Positions 32,981 to 44,696 of a DNA stretch of 64,000 bases are shown here, one piece after another; position 1 is the first letter of the stretch, and each line of letters starts with the position of its first letter. The stretch comes from Tipula vernalis (taxonomy: Eukaryota > Arthropoda > Insecta > Diptera > Tipulidae): positions 304,417,536-304,481,535 of the forward strand of contig OY282560.1 of the NCBI GenBank assembly GCA_958295665.1, given 5' to 3'. Both the position numbers and the translations under genes were made by a program. Under the pieces are notes generated by a model. It was not told the origin of the DNA. It searched no databases and saw nothing but the letters and a program-made list of their open reading frames with translations.

Positions 32981-35640
32981 GACAGACATCCCAGAAGTCA
33001 ACACAACAACTACAACTCATACATATTATATCGGTCATTTACATACTCGTACATACCTATACATTATTATTTTTTTTAGTTACATATATTTCCATAATAA
33101 ACGCAAATTCGCACTTAAGATAAAATGTGCAAAATCAATTAAACGTTAGATAATGATTTAATTTAAATCGTCAATTAAATTACTACTAATAATCTTAAAA
33201 CCATTTCAGCCAATCTTCCGTGAAAAATCTCAAATTTCTATTTAAATTATATGTATAGAAAGTAGGAACTGTATAAACCAAAAAAAATTCTTAACAACTT
33301 TCTAAATAAACTCACAGAAAATCAAAAACCTAATCAGCGTTATGTAATTTCATTAAAATTCAATTAAATTCTTAAATAGATTTTAATTAATTTAATTTTT
33401 ATGACAAAAAAAGATAAATTCTCGAAAATTTTCAAAAATTGGTAAAAAATCAATCATCTAAATGAAATCAGAGATGTAAAATATTTAAAATACTTTTTAA
33501 CACTTTTCCAAGAGAGCAACAAAAAAAAATAAAAAAAAAAATTTTAATTTGTAAAATCATCAAATACCAATTTCTAAATGAGATAAAACATCTTCTAATG
33601 TCGTGTAGCATTTCTTAAGGCAGTTTTTTCTTGTTTTTATGGAAAAAAAAAACTTTTTTAGCTTAAAAATTATTATGGTTCATGTTTCGTGATTAAAACA
33701 TTAAATATTTCGAGGGTGGTGATAACAAGAATCATATATTATTTAATTAAACAAAACATAAAACGTTTTGTAATTAAATTTTGATTATTTCTTTTATCTT
33801 TTCATCGAAAATGAGTTATGCATTGATGAGTTAATTTTATTTTGGCAGTTGTACTTAATTTATAGCAATAATAATAAATAGCATTGTATTTTGTATTTTT
33901 ATTACAATTTAATTTATTGGTTTTAGTTTTCATTTAGCCCAATGCATTTTATGGCATGATCAGGTTCACTGCTAGTCTCCGTTTAAGGCTCCGTTTCCAA
34001 GTTCATTTCATCGTTTGAATCGTACAAACATTGCTTTTTTTGGAGGCAGTAAATCTTCTTCAGAGTCCGAACAAGAATGAAATGTTTCAATATCTTCTAT
34101 AGATCGAATACTGTTTGTCCTTTGGTCTTACAAAAAGCTAAACTTATCTCTAGAAATTCGAGACTTTTTAGAGCAATCGCACCATTTTCAAATAAAGAAC
34201 ACTTGCAAGAAGCCAAATCAAGAATACTATTGATTTTAAAGCTAATTATAGACTCTGATAGTTTTTGTGAATTTGTTATTAATTTTAATAAAATTAATTT
34301 TAAAACCCGTTAAAAGATGTTTTTGATGATTTGAGTCAATCTATACGAGTCTAGGTGTTCGCTGATGTTTTAAAAAGCGTTATGAGGAATAAGCGTGTAC
34401 ACAATTGGATAAGTGAGTCCGCCCCCAATTAAATACAGAGTTTAAGAACTTTTGATCTTTCATCTAATTTTAACCATTTACACAATCAAACTTATCAACG
34501 ACGCTCACGATCGTTGCACAACTATGATCTTTTTTCTTTTTAAAATCAAGCAAATAAAATTCAAATTAAAGTTTTTTATAATAAATTTTTTATCTTTTAA
34601 GACTTTTTGATTTTATGGCCAAACAAATTATTTTGGTATGCTAGATTCTGCCTAATATCTACTGATTTTAAGCATAAAGTTGTTTTTTTTATTGAGAAAT
34701 AACTGTAAAAATTATGGAATCTCTCTACAATAAATTCTCTTTAGAATAAGTAATACAAATTTAATACCCACTTTTACCGAAGTTCCTTTAAAACCCTTTA
34801 TTTGCCTTATTGCAAACTAAAACAGTGTATGACGAATTGACGCACATAAGCTAGAAAGTGGCGACTTTTCTGGGAAATTGGTAATTAATTAGGGAATTAA
34901 TTAGTTCATCTTAGTTCTATTTTGTGGGAATCGTTAGTTTATTAGGTTAGACCAAATATAGCTAAGGTACAAGGGTGAATTTCAGGCAGATAAATAGCAA
35001 ATAGCTATTCGAGAGTAATAATGAGTTTTTTTGAGAAAACAAGTTATGGTATAAACCCACTTATTGCAACTAATTAATGTCAATCCGGGCAAAATTTTTG
35101 TCAAAAGTCAAAATTTTTGCAAAACATACCTACTTACATATTGGGCACATCCAGTGCAGTGAGACCTCACGAAGACCCAGTGAGACCTCACGCCCTCAAC
35201 TCAAAACAAGTTGGTCCTTTTACACTTTTTACGTGCGAAAAAATCAATTTTTTTTGGTGTGACTTTAATGCACTAAATGTGCCGAATATGTAAGTATGTT
35301 TCTTCCTTACTATTAATTTAATAATGAAATGAACAAACAGATTCAATTTCTAATTTTAGCAATTTTAAAGATTTTTAGAGGCAAATTTCATATATTGTAT
35401 TCTTGAATATCTCATATAGTATGTTAGAGTTGACGTATGTAGTAAATTGTATTTACTTTAGATTTTTTTCAAAGTTAGTTTTATAGGACCTTTTGTAGTT
35501 GAGTTTAAACATAATGTCATCAAGGGCAACAAAAATGTGCATGGATTTTTTTCTTTCTTGATGAACAGTCGTATCCAAAGTAATTTGGGTCGTCAGAATC
35601 AGAACGCATATTGGACAAGAGCATATTGGGTCGTGGTTCA
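32981..35640. other. AT-rich region without recognisable gene
   Basis: May start with the remains of the gypsy LTR (from about 32975). Frames at 34077-34313 and 35077-35262 have no motif I know. No terminal repeats, tandem arrays or RNA genes seen. Confidence 0.45.
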
Positions 35641-35653
35641 GAACGGTTATTGA

Positions 35654-38600
35654 ATGATCCAAATATACAGTTCCACCATTTTCCAACTACAATCTCCACG
35701 GCTAGCGGTCAATCTAGGTCTACGTGTCTTTGGGTATATTAATGCCAACATAGTGTTTAATAATCAGTCAAATTTACTTCGTTTATTTGTTGTCCCGTCG
35801 TTACAGCAGCAACTGTACCTCGGAATTGACTTTTGGAACAATTTCAATATTCACATAACGCCGATACAAATAGTTGACAATGTCAATAATATCCCTAGTG
35901 CTCACATTTTGAGTGAAGAAGTAACTTGTGAAAATCCGGTGATGGAGTCCGATCCCGAGAAACATACCTTATCCGCTAGTGATCAGATTAAATTGTCGCA
36001 AATTATCGAAAAATTTCCATCAAGTGCTAAGCTGGGTTTCGGTCGAACGCATTTGGTTCAACACCAAATACAGCTCACGAATGACAAACCAATTAAGCAA
36101 AGGTTTTATTCTGTCTCACCAATTAGACTAAAACAGATTAATGAGAAAATTGATGCTAGCAATGGACGTGATTGAAGAATCTACCAGTGGATGGAATTCA
36201 CCAATTGCCCCCGTATTCAAGAAAAATGGTCAGGTTCGACTCTGCTTAGATGCGAGACGTCTGAATGACGTAACTCAAAAGGAGGCCTATCCGTTGCCAT
36301 TGATTGAGAGTCTCATTAGTCGGCTTGATTACGCCTATTACATATCGAGTATTGATCTCAAAGATGCCTTCTGGCAGGTGCCATTACATCCCGACTCTCG
36401 CGATAAAACCGCTTTGACGGTGCCTGGGCGACCCCTTTTCCAGTTTAAGGTGATGCCGTTTGGTCTGTGCAATGCTCCTCAAACCCTTTGCCGTTTAATG
36501 CATAAGGTGATCCCACATAGACTGCATGACAGAGTATTTACGTACTTAGACGTAATACGTCTACTTGTTGATCACCTCTGCGACTTTGTACGAGCACTTT
36601 GATCCGCTTAGACGACTTGTTGATCACCTCTGCGACTTTGTACGAGCACTTTGATCCGCTTGCACAGGTCGCGGAATTACTGGCAACTGCGAATTTAACC
36701 ATCAATGTCGAGAAGAGTCATTTTTTAATCAAGCGAATTAAGTATTTAGGGTATGTTGTTGGTGACGGATCGTTGCGTACCGATCCTGATAAACCCCGGG
36801 TTATTGTTGAGTTTCCCATTCCCCGGACTAGGAAACAAATTCGGCGCTTCTTAGGTATGTGCGGTTGGTACCGGAGATTCTTAAGAAATTTCTCAATAAT
36901 ATCTGCACCATTATCTGATTTATTAAAGAAAAATAATCCGTGGAAATGGTCCATGAATGCTCAGGATGCCTTTGTAGGATTGAAAGAGGCCTTATCAACA
37001 GCTCCGGTATTAGCTCATCCAAATTTTAATGAACGATTTTTCGTGCAGTGTTATGCATGCAGTAGTGAAATTGGTGGAGTTCTGTTCCAACTTGATAGCC
37101 AGGGGAGTGAACAGCCAATTGCGTACTTCTCTCAAAAATTAAATGACGCACAGAGGAATTACTCAGTCACAGAATTGGAGTGTTTCGCCGCCGTTCAAAG
37201 TGTCCGTAAATTCCGATGCTACATAGAAGGTTATAACTTTACTCTTATAACAGATGATGCCAGTGTGCAGTGGCTGATGAACCAGAAGTATCTCCAGGGG
37301 AGACTTGCTCGGTGGAGCCTGAAACTGCAACCATTCACCTTTGATATTCAACATGTTACCGGACCTAAAAATGTAGTTCCCGACACGTTGTCACGTGCGT
37401 ACGAGCAACAGATTGAAGTAATACAAGTGGATCATTCAAATTTTCAAATTGATCTACAGTCCGATCATTTTAACGATCCCGATTATTTAGAATTGAGGAA
37501 TAAATTGTCATCGTCCAATTACAATTGTAACCTTAGAATATGGGATAATAAGATTTACTTCACCCCTCAAGTTGGACTTAATAGTTCCGATAGTGATTTG
37601 CCCATTTGGAAGCTATATGTTCCTAAACCATTAATTCCAGATTTAATCCATCAAGCGCATGACCCACCTGAATCGGCTCATTTCGGTGTCGGGAAGACTT
37701 TGGAAAAATTGCAGCGATGTTATTACTGGCCAAAGATGTTTCATACTGTGAAGGAATACATATCTCAAATTGTAATTTGTAAAACCAGTAAGGCCCCTAA
37801 TCAGACTTTGCAGCCACTGATGGGTCATCAGGTTATTGCGTTTCGCCCCTGGCAACACCTATACGTCGATTTTCTCGGACCCTATCCACGAACTATATTA
37901 GGTAGCGCATACATGTTTATTGTGTTGGATTCATACTCCCGTTTTGTGCAGTTATTTCCACTGCGAAGTGCGAGTGGCGAGATAGTGTGTAAAACCTTGG
38001 AGAATCAGTGTTTAGATTTATTTGGTACACCGGAGTCAATATTGTCGGAGTTTATGTCAAAAACTTTTCAACACTTGCTTAAACGCTTTGGAATAAAACA
38101 TATAACAACGGCAAAGTATTCACCATAAAGTAATGTGAGCGAGCGCGCGAATCGAACCGTTTTGTCTGCTATTAGGTCGCACATTAAAGATAATCATCGT
38201 GAATGGGATAATCATATACCAGAGATTGCTGCTGCCATGCGTAATTCCATTCACGCATCCACTGGCTATTCGCCGCACTATTTAGTATTTGGGCAGCATA
38301 AAATTTCCTATGGTTCTGAATATACCCTATTGAGAGAATTGAAATGTCTGGAAGATTGTTCGATTGCTATCCAACCTCCTGATCGGTTATCCTTAGCGCA
38401 ACAGCAAGTGTTGTCGCATCTTAAACAAACCCTTTTGAAAAACGAACAGCGTTATAATTTTCGTTCTCGCATCCGTGATTTCACGCCTGGTCAAACAATC
38501 TATGTTCGTAATTTTGCGCAAAGCGATGCCACAAAATATTTTTCAGCTAAAATAGCTCCGAAATTCCATGTTGGAAAGGTTCGAAAAATTATTGGAAATG

Positions 38601-38713
38601 TAGCCATCGAGGTTGAGAACTTGGGTGGGCAACTACTAGGCACTTACCATATGAAGGACATTAAAACCTCACATAAATTTTGTTTTTTTTCTTTCCTTCT
38701 GTGTCTGCTATAA
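35654..38713 (+). pseudogene. second Ty3/gypsy pol, inactivated
   Basis: Starts inside the protease (LRVFGYINANIVF, then QLYLGIDFWNNF). The reverse transcriptase begins QRFYSVSPIRL, frameshifts near 36160, and continues with WNSPIAPVFKKNGQVRLCLDA, SSIDLKDAFWQVPL and VMPFGLCNAPQT. A 47-bp duplication then interrupts the YLDD box. From 36599: KYLGYVVGDGS, RRFLGMCGWYRRFL, RNase H YACSSEIGGVL and NYSVTELECFAAV, integrase WPKMFHTVKEYI, WQHLYVDFLGPYP and FGTPESILSEF. An in-frame TAA at 38126-38128 splits YSP from NVSERANR, and the C-terminal GPY/F-like part runs to 38713. The 5' part (gag) and 5' LTR are absent. Belongs to a different gypsy lineage from the copy at 24648. Confidence 0.92.
36563..36661. 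repeat. 47-bp tandem duplication breaking the gypsy YLDD box
   Basis: ACTTGTTGATCACC...GATCCGCTT is present at 36563-36609 and 36615-36661, identical by eye. The first copy is preceded by a stray TAATACGTCT. The event separates the first aspartate of YLDD from the rest and shifts the frame. Confidence 0.9.
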
Positions 38714-39029
38714 ATTCTGAATAATCGATCTCTGAATCATATTTCTGGTTGATGTTTGCCCGGCTTAATGAGACTCATCTTGGGTGTGGGACTGCCCCAC
38801 GATTGTAACATTGCATGTATCATGCTCATTACGGTCTGATGGTAGTGGTTCCTCAAATTGACTATTATTCGATTTTTTTTGTTGTTTTTTTTTTATTTTC
38901 TAATTTTTATTTTTATCCCCGTGGATAAATCGGATATTTTATTTTTTTAATTTATGAATGAAATTTCGGCTTTCCCGTCTCACCTTGGGTACACATTCAT
39001 TTCACTTGGCGAGTGTTTTTTTCGTGGTA
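38714..39029. other. gypsy 3' flank, possible LTR piece
   Basis: Non-coding sequence between the gypsy pol end and the mariner-like element, with a poly-T tract at 38873-38900. It probably includes the start of the gypsy 3' LTR; its continuation would be at 43961 on the far side of the mariner-like element. No second LTR in the window confirms this. Confidence 0.4.
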
Positions 39030-39466
39030 TACCGGGTGTTTCTTTTTAACTGAGACGATCAAATATCTCGAAAAATAGCCACTCTACGGAAAAAATGTCC
39101 ATAATCAAAATTTAATGATACCGCGGGGGAAATACATTAGTGCAAAAATAGTCCCCCACCCCCCGCTTTGTAGGTGGGGCGTTGGTAACTTTTCAACTAA
39201 GATAGGAAGCCATATTTTTTATTGCAGATACGGATTCTACGACTAAAAGTACGTATGATTTGAATGAAATATTTTGTTCGGTTCATGATAGATGGCGTTG
39301 TAATCGACGAAATTCAATTTTTTCAATTTTTTCTTCTTAGAACACACACATTCGATTCTGCAATACGTTTGAAATAAAAAACATCACGTTTTCATTGGAA
39401 ATACTCGAAATTCGTCATCAAAACAATTTATTAATGTAAATGGCAGGTGAATAAAATAATTTTAGC

Positions 39467-40528
39467 TTAAAATAAGTGTTCAAAATGATGGTCTGCGACT
39501 TCAATGCACTTATTAATACGCATTTCCAATGATTGTACACAACTGAGAAGTGTGTTTGGTTGAATTTCAGCACACGCATTTTTGATTCGCTCAATCATGT
39601 TCTCACGTGTTGTTGGTTCTTGTTTGTAAACTTTGTCTTTGAGATAGCCCCACAAAAAGAAATCTGGCGAAGTAAGATCTGGTGATCTGGCGGGCCAATT
39701 TATCGGACCAGCTCTACCGATCCAGCGACCATTGAAATCACGATCAAGTACCTCACGTGCTACCAACGAATCGTGTGCAGGACAACCATCATGTTGAAAC
39801 CACATGTTCCGTCTCACTTCTAAGTTCAAATTTTCAAGTAATATTGGCAGTTCATTTTCCAAAAAGTTTCGGTACATTTGAACATTCAAGTTGCCTTCAA
39901 TAATGTGGGGGCCGATGAGTTGGTTGCCAATTATTCCAAACCACACGTTGACAGTCCAAGGGCGCTGATGTTCAACTTGGCGAAGCCAGTGTGGATTTTC
40001 AACACTCCAATAATGCATGTTGTGTCGATTAACCGTTCCATGGTTTGTAAAAGACGATTCGTCAGAGAACATTACGCAACGAAAAAAATTGGGGTTTTGA
40101 TGTATTTGTTCACGTGCCCATTGACAAAAAGTTACCCGATTTTGGAAATCAGCGCCATGAAGATCTTGGTGTAAAGACACATGATATGGATGATACTTGT
40201 GCCGTTTTAACATTCTCCAAACACTGGTGAGGGACAATCCGGAATCGCGAACTATTTCTCATGTACTAACATGAGGATTATGAGTCACTGCAGCCAATAC
40301 AGCAATTTCATTATTTTCTCCAGTGACTGTTGCTCTACGGGTCCTCTTTTTCGGTTGAACATTTCCATCAGTAATAAATTGTTTGATAGTACGGTCAAAT
40401 GAAGCACGTGAACGAATCCTATCCGGAAAACGTTGAGCGTAAATAGCAACAGCATTTTCAAGATTTCTGCCAGCTTCTCCATAAACCAGAACCATTTCAA
40501 TTTTCTCTGGCACAGTTAAACGGTCCAT
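39467..40528 (-). pseudogene. mariner-like (DD41D, rosa-type) transposase, one nonsense codon
   Basis: Cut-and-paste transposase of 353 codons. It starts MDRLTVPEKIEMVLVYGEAG, a DUF4817-type helix-turn-helix, followed by KKRTRRATVTG. Then DESSF (first Asp), FQHDGCPAH (second Asp) and ARSPDLTSPDFFLWGYLKD (third Asp), with 41 residues between second and third Asp, as in the DD41D group of Tc1/mariner. The C terminus is CIEVADHHFEHLF. The frame is open throughout except for a TGA at 40259-40261 (HVST-stop-EIVRDSG), where relatives have Arg; CGA to TGA is a one-base change. Apart from that stop it looks recently active. Confidence 0.9.
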
Positions 40529-40824
40529 TCTAAAGTATTTTATCGTTTATTTTGCAATTACGAAAAACATGAAGATAAGAAATAACACAAACCTTAAAGC
40601 TTGATTTACATTTGCGACGTGTGACGTGTGACGGGTGGAAATAGCGTGACGCTATCTTGACAACGATTTACATATGTGACGGGTTAGTCGCACGCACACT
40701 AATTCAAAAATTTTTTTGACCTTCTGGTGGCGAATAATCCAACTGTTTCCATAAACGAGGTAGTTTTTGAAAAAATTAATTTTTGTTTATAGTATTTCTG
40801 TCTATAGTGAATTATTTCGAAAAA

Positions 40825-42215
40825 ATGTGGCAAAATAACCAAAATCTCAGAAAAAAGAAAATAAAGGTATTCCTAATTTTGTCGTTAATACAAAAAGAAT
40901 CTTCGAAAAGATGTTGGGTGAACCAACTTCTTTTAAAAAGAAACGAACAAGGCCATTACAACAATTTGGTGGCAGAAATGAGGCTTTATGAAAGCCACAA
41001 ATTTTTTAATTACCATCGAATGTCGGTTGATTTGTTCGACAATTTACTCGATAAAATTCGAAATAGGATTGAAAAACTGTATTTATTTCGAGAGCCTATA
41101 TCGCCAGGAGCAAGACTTTCTCTAACCTTGAGGTAAAGATGTGATTAAAAAAATCTCTACATAATTGCAAGATTCTAAATATTTTTTTTAGATATCTAGC
41201 AAGTGGCGATATGATGAAGTCACTTGCGTACAATTACAGGGTTTCCGAAGCGTCTGCAAGTTCTATTATTGCTGAAACCTGTGACGCAATATGGCATTCA
41301 CTTTTTCGCTCCTCATTCGATGCGTTGACCGAAGCCAAATGGCAAGCCGTGGAAAGTGGATTTCGAACGAAATGGAATTTCCCAAACTGCATTGGTGCTC
41401 TTGACGGCAAACATTGCACAGTTCAGGTAATTTTGTATTACGTTGTTCTACTAAAGTTAATTTTGTCGTAATTGTAGGCGTTTAATAATAGTGGAAGCAA
41501 TTGCTACAATTATAAAAACTCACATAGCATAATTTTAATGGCAATCTGTGATGCGGATTACAACTTTTTAGTTGTAGATATTGGAGCATCGGGGAGATTC
41601 AGCGATAGCAGCGTATTTAAAAGTACTGCGTTTGGAAAAGCATTGATAGACGACAATTCATTTTTGAATATACCTCCTGATCGATGTTTACCACATACCA
41701 ACATAAGTGCTCCTTATGTGATCGTCGCCGATGAGGCTTTTCCACTGGTAAGGCGTATCATGAGGCCATTTCCGGGAAGGAATTCTTGTAATGGGCTACC
41801 CGTACCGGAGTCAATATACAATTATCGACTATCGAGAGCAAGGCGGGTCATTGAAAACTCTTTTGGGATTCTATCAGCTAAATGGCGAATTTTCCGAAAG
41901 CCCATACATGCCAAGAGAGAGAACGTTTTAAAATTTGTAAAGGCCGCGGTTTGTTTGCACAACTGGGTAAAAAAAAGGAATGATTGTTATTGCCCAGCTG
42001 GTTATACAGACGTGGAAACTGAAAATGGGGAAATTGTAGAAGGACGATGGCGTCGCGAAACGGGGGAAGACAACAATGGAGCTCTACAGCGTATTGGTCG
42101 AACAGGTTCCAACAATTCATCAGCAAATGCTGTGGAGATTAGAAATAATTTCAAAAATTATTTTAACGAAATTAATATTCTGCCTTGGCAGAACTTAAGA
42201 GTGTATAACTCGTAA
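40825..42215 (+). CDS. Harbinger nuclease (HARBI1-like), 426 aa, 3 exons
   Basis: DDE endonuclease that excises and inserts Harbinger elements together with its DNA-binding partner. Exons 40825-41132, 41192-41426 and 41478-42215; introns are 59 and 51 bp with GT-AG ends, and phases join without loss (AG|A gives Arg; then phase 0). Visible blocks: FFNYHRMSVDLFDNLL and ISPGARLSLTLRYLASGD (N-terminal helical part), NCIGALDGKHC (first Asp), DIGASGRFSDSSVF, VADEAFPL (second Asp), and LSRARRVIENSFGIL (catalytic Glu). The ATG at 40825 is chosen because upstream in-frame codons lack another ATG. No stop or frameshift. Paired with the MADF gene on the other strand. Confidence 0.92.
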
Positions 42216-42297
42216 TATACATTTTATTATATATTTAAATATTACAAACTGAAATTTTAATAAATAAAAATATTATGTCTTGTATGTTGAAAACAGA

Positions 42298-43189
42298 TTA
42301 TACATCATTAAACTTGGCCGTGCACATTATCTTTGTAATCTCCATTCTAATTCGCCATTGCTCAGCAGTATCCAATTTTTTGATGTCGTTTGCCAAAGAC
42401 ATACAATAATAATCAATGGCATCGAGCTCCTTTACCGGTTCTTTTAAAATTTGAATGAGATCTGAAATCTCAGTTGTTTTATCTGAAAAAAATATAATCT
42501 AATCTTTATAAATTCAAAATATTACGTTAGTACCGTACTTTTCTCCAAACGGGATTTTTTTGGGGTTGATGATGCCACAACTTCTGCCGCCGATTCCACT
42601 GGATCGTCTAACCCTAATAAACGGGATTGGTCATCGTCTGATAGTGTTAGCAGTGTATCCGGATCCGTCTCCGCAAAAAATGATCGGAGCGAGATGTTGG
42701 AGCTATTGCTTTCTGAATTGCTCGTCTGACTTTCATTAATTGAGAAACTGCTACCCATAAACCTAAACATATAAAATGATTATTAATTAAATGAAATACA
42801 AAAAAGATGTATATTTACGTACTTTGGATGGTCATTTAAAAAAGGTTTAAGAATCCCCATCGTTTTTAAAATCGAGCAATAGGTTTTAGGCTTAAATGCA
42901 CTCCCACTTTTTACCTTTTTATTAAGCTCGCAAAACCGTTCTCGTAGCCTCTTCCACCTTTTTTGACAAACATCAGCTAAAAATTTAACAAAATAATTAA
43001 TAATCTTAATAATGCATGAGCACATAAGTAAAAGTATATAAACCTACCGGGAATTGCAATTTCTAGGCTAATATCTTGCCATAATTTTTTCCGATAGCCA
43101 TTATTTTTATAAAGCTTATTTGTAATATCATACAAAATCGGGCGTTTTTCCACGGCTCGAATTAATTTTTCGTCGGTTACACAATCCAT
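42298..43189 (-). CDS. MADF/BESS-type Harbinger accessory protein, 234 aa, 4 exons
   Basis: Predicted DNA-binding partner of the nuclease. Exons on minus: 43189-43048, 42976-42823, 42762-42539, 42482-42298; all borders are GT-AG and phases add up to 705 nt including TAA. The N-terminal MADF domain (residues ~7-95) shows LIRAVEKRPILYD, LWQDISLEI, VCQKRWKRLRERF and LKPFLNDHP. A Ser/Asp-rich linker with TPKKSRLEK follows, then a C-terminal BESS-like segment, DAIDYYCMSLANDIKKLD. In Harbinger elements such Myb/MADF proteins bind the ends and bring the nuclease to the nucleus. Exon 3's donor was chosen over a GT five bases on because only it keeps the final exon in frame. Confidence 0.85.
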
Positions 43190-43960
43190 ATTATCTGTAT
43201 TCGACTATTTATTTTTTTTTAGATAATAATTTATTTTTTTTAGTTGTTCCACGATATCATATCACAATTCAAAAACACAGAATAAAAAAAATGTCTGCCA
43301 AGCAGAAACGATGACACATTAATTTTTAAATTTAAACAAAAATAAAATGCATGTATAAACAACGGCTCCTTTTTTTTTTTAATACACAAAATTTTTAGTG
43401 GTGTGTGTAACCGTGACGGAAAAGATAGAATTGGTTCATGTATCGACGTGTGACGTGTGACGGTCAAAATATTCGTCTCTGATTGGCTATAAGTACCCGT
43501 CACACGTCACACGTCGCAAATGTAAATCAAGCTTGAATGTGATTTACAAAACTGAATAAATTGTTTTGATGACGAATTTCGAGTATTTCCAATGAAAACG
43601 TGATGTTTTTTATTTCAAACGTATTGCAGAATCGAATGCGTGTGTTCTAAGAAGAAGAAATTGAAAAAATTGAATTTCGTCGATTACAACGCCATCTATC
43701 ATGAACCGAACAAAATATTTCATTCAAATCATACGTACTTTTAGTCGTAGAATCCGTATCTGCAATAAAAAATATGGCTTCCTATCTTAGTTTAAAAGTT
43801 ACCCCCGCCCCACCTACAAAGCGGGGGGTGGGGGACTATTTTTTGCACTAATGTATTTGCCCCGCGGTATGATTAAATTTTGATTATGGACATTTTTTCC
43901 GTAGAGTGGCTATTTTTCGAGAAATTTGATCGTCTCAGTTTAAATGAAACACCCGGTATA

Positions 43961-44690
43961 GTGTCCAAACAAATGGTCTACTATAAGTGCGTGTTGCCAT
44001 ATAATATCGAATGTATTCACAGGGTAGGGGAAATAAATGTATGCAGACGAGAAAGAGAGGGTACGCGCTGATAAGCTAGAGTATATAAGGATGACAAACT
44101 CACTGACAGAAAAAAAAGATGGTGAGAAAATTTTTGATCGTCTCTTGTCGAGACAAAGAATAAGAAAAAAAACAATATACAGGTACCGATTGATCTCCGA
44201 TGGAGAACAAACCAGTCCTCAAGCGACCGGCAAAAGGGTTACGTTACATTAGCTAAGCTCGTATAATTTTTAGTTTAGTAATTAAATCGATTTAGTGAAA
44301 AGCCATGTGGCGCCGTATTACGGCAGATAATACAACATCAGTTATGTTTTAACTATATACATAAAATTTTATGTAATGATATAAAATAAAGTTAATTTTG
44401 TAGAGATATATTAAACATTTTTATTTTAAAAACAGAAAAAAATTTATTTTCGATTTTTTTTTGTATAAAATATGAGTTTATTGAGCTGGTAAGTGGTGAC
44501 ATCGCACGAACAGTTATTAGGTACAATAATGTAGGTACTTGCTGCCTTCCTGATGTAGGAGAAATTGACAATGGTGATTTTAATGTTTTGTTTCTGACAT
44601 TTAAAGTTTATTTGTGGTTTTTATAGTGCTCAAAGTGTTTTATAGTGTTCAAAATTAAATTTCCTAAAAAAGTGTTAAAACTATTTGAGC
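43961..44690. other. non-coding flank, possible gypsy LTR continuation
   Basis: Follows the right TA of the mariner-like element. GAGTATATAAGG at about 44080 resembles a core promoter, and no coding motif is present. Joined to 38714-39029 it may be the 3' LTR of the gypsy at 35654-38713, but the boundaries cannot be proven without the other LTR. Confidence 0.35.
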
Positions 44691-44696
44691 AAGAAT

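Larger units (their letters stand above)
40598..43533 (+). mobile_element. PIF/Harbinger DNA transposon, apparently intact, two convergent genes
   Basis: Inverted ends AGCTTGATTTACATTTGCG... (40598) and its mirror (to 43533) are near-perfect for about 40 bp, with flanking TAA (40595-40597) and TGA (43534-43536) as an imperfect 3-bp duplication of the TWA type. The motif GACGTGTGACGTGTGACGG lies in the left end (40616), again at 43445-43463, and inverted in the right end, so it is a candidate subterminal binding site. It carries a HARBI1-like nuclease on plus and a MADF-type protein on minus, converging with 82 bp between stops, the usual two-protein layout of this superfamily. Confidence 0.9.
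39030..43958 (-). mobile_element. DD41D mariner-like element with long TIRs, hosting Harbinger
   Basis: Ends are TACCGGGTGTTTC and its inverse GAAACACCCGGTA, with TA on both outer sides (39028-39029, 43959-43960), as for Tc1/mariner elements. The inverted repeats are long: 39030-39430 matches 43558-43958 in reverse over about 400 bp with few differences, including CCACCCCCCGCTTTGTAG near 39157. The transposase lies on the minus strand at 39467-40528, and a Harbinger element has inserted between its start and the right repeat. Without the insert the element is about 2.0 kb. Confidence 0.88.

Noticed and set aside
34077..34313. 78-codon frame in the 33-35.6 kb gap
   Set aside because: No motif, no splice-linked neighbours, no homology I can recall.
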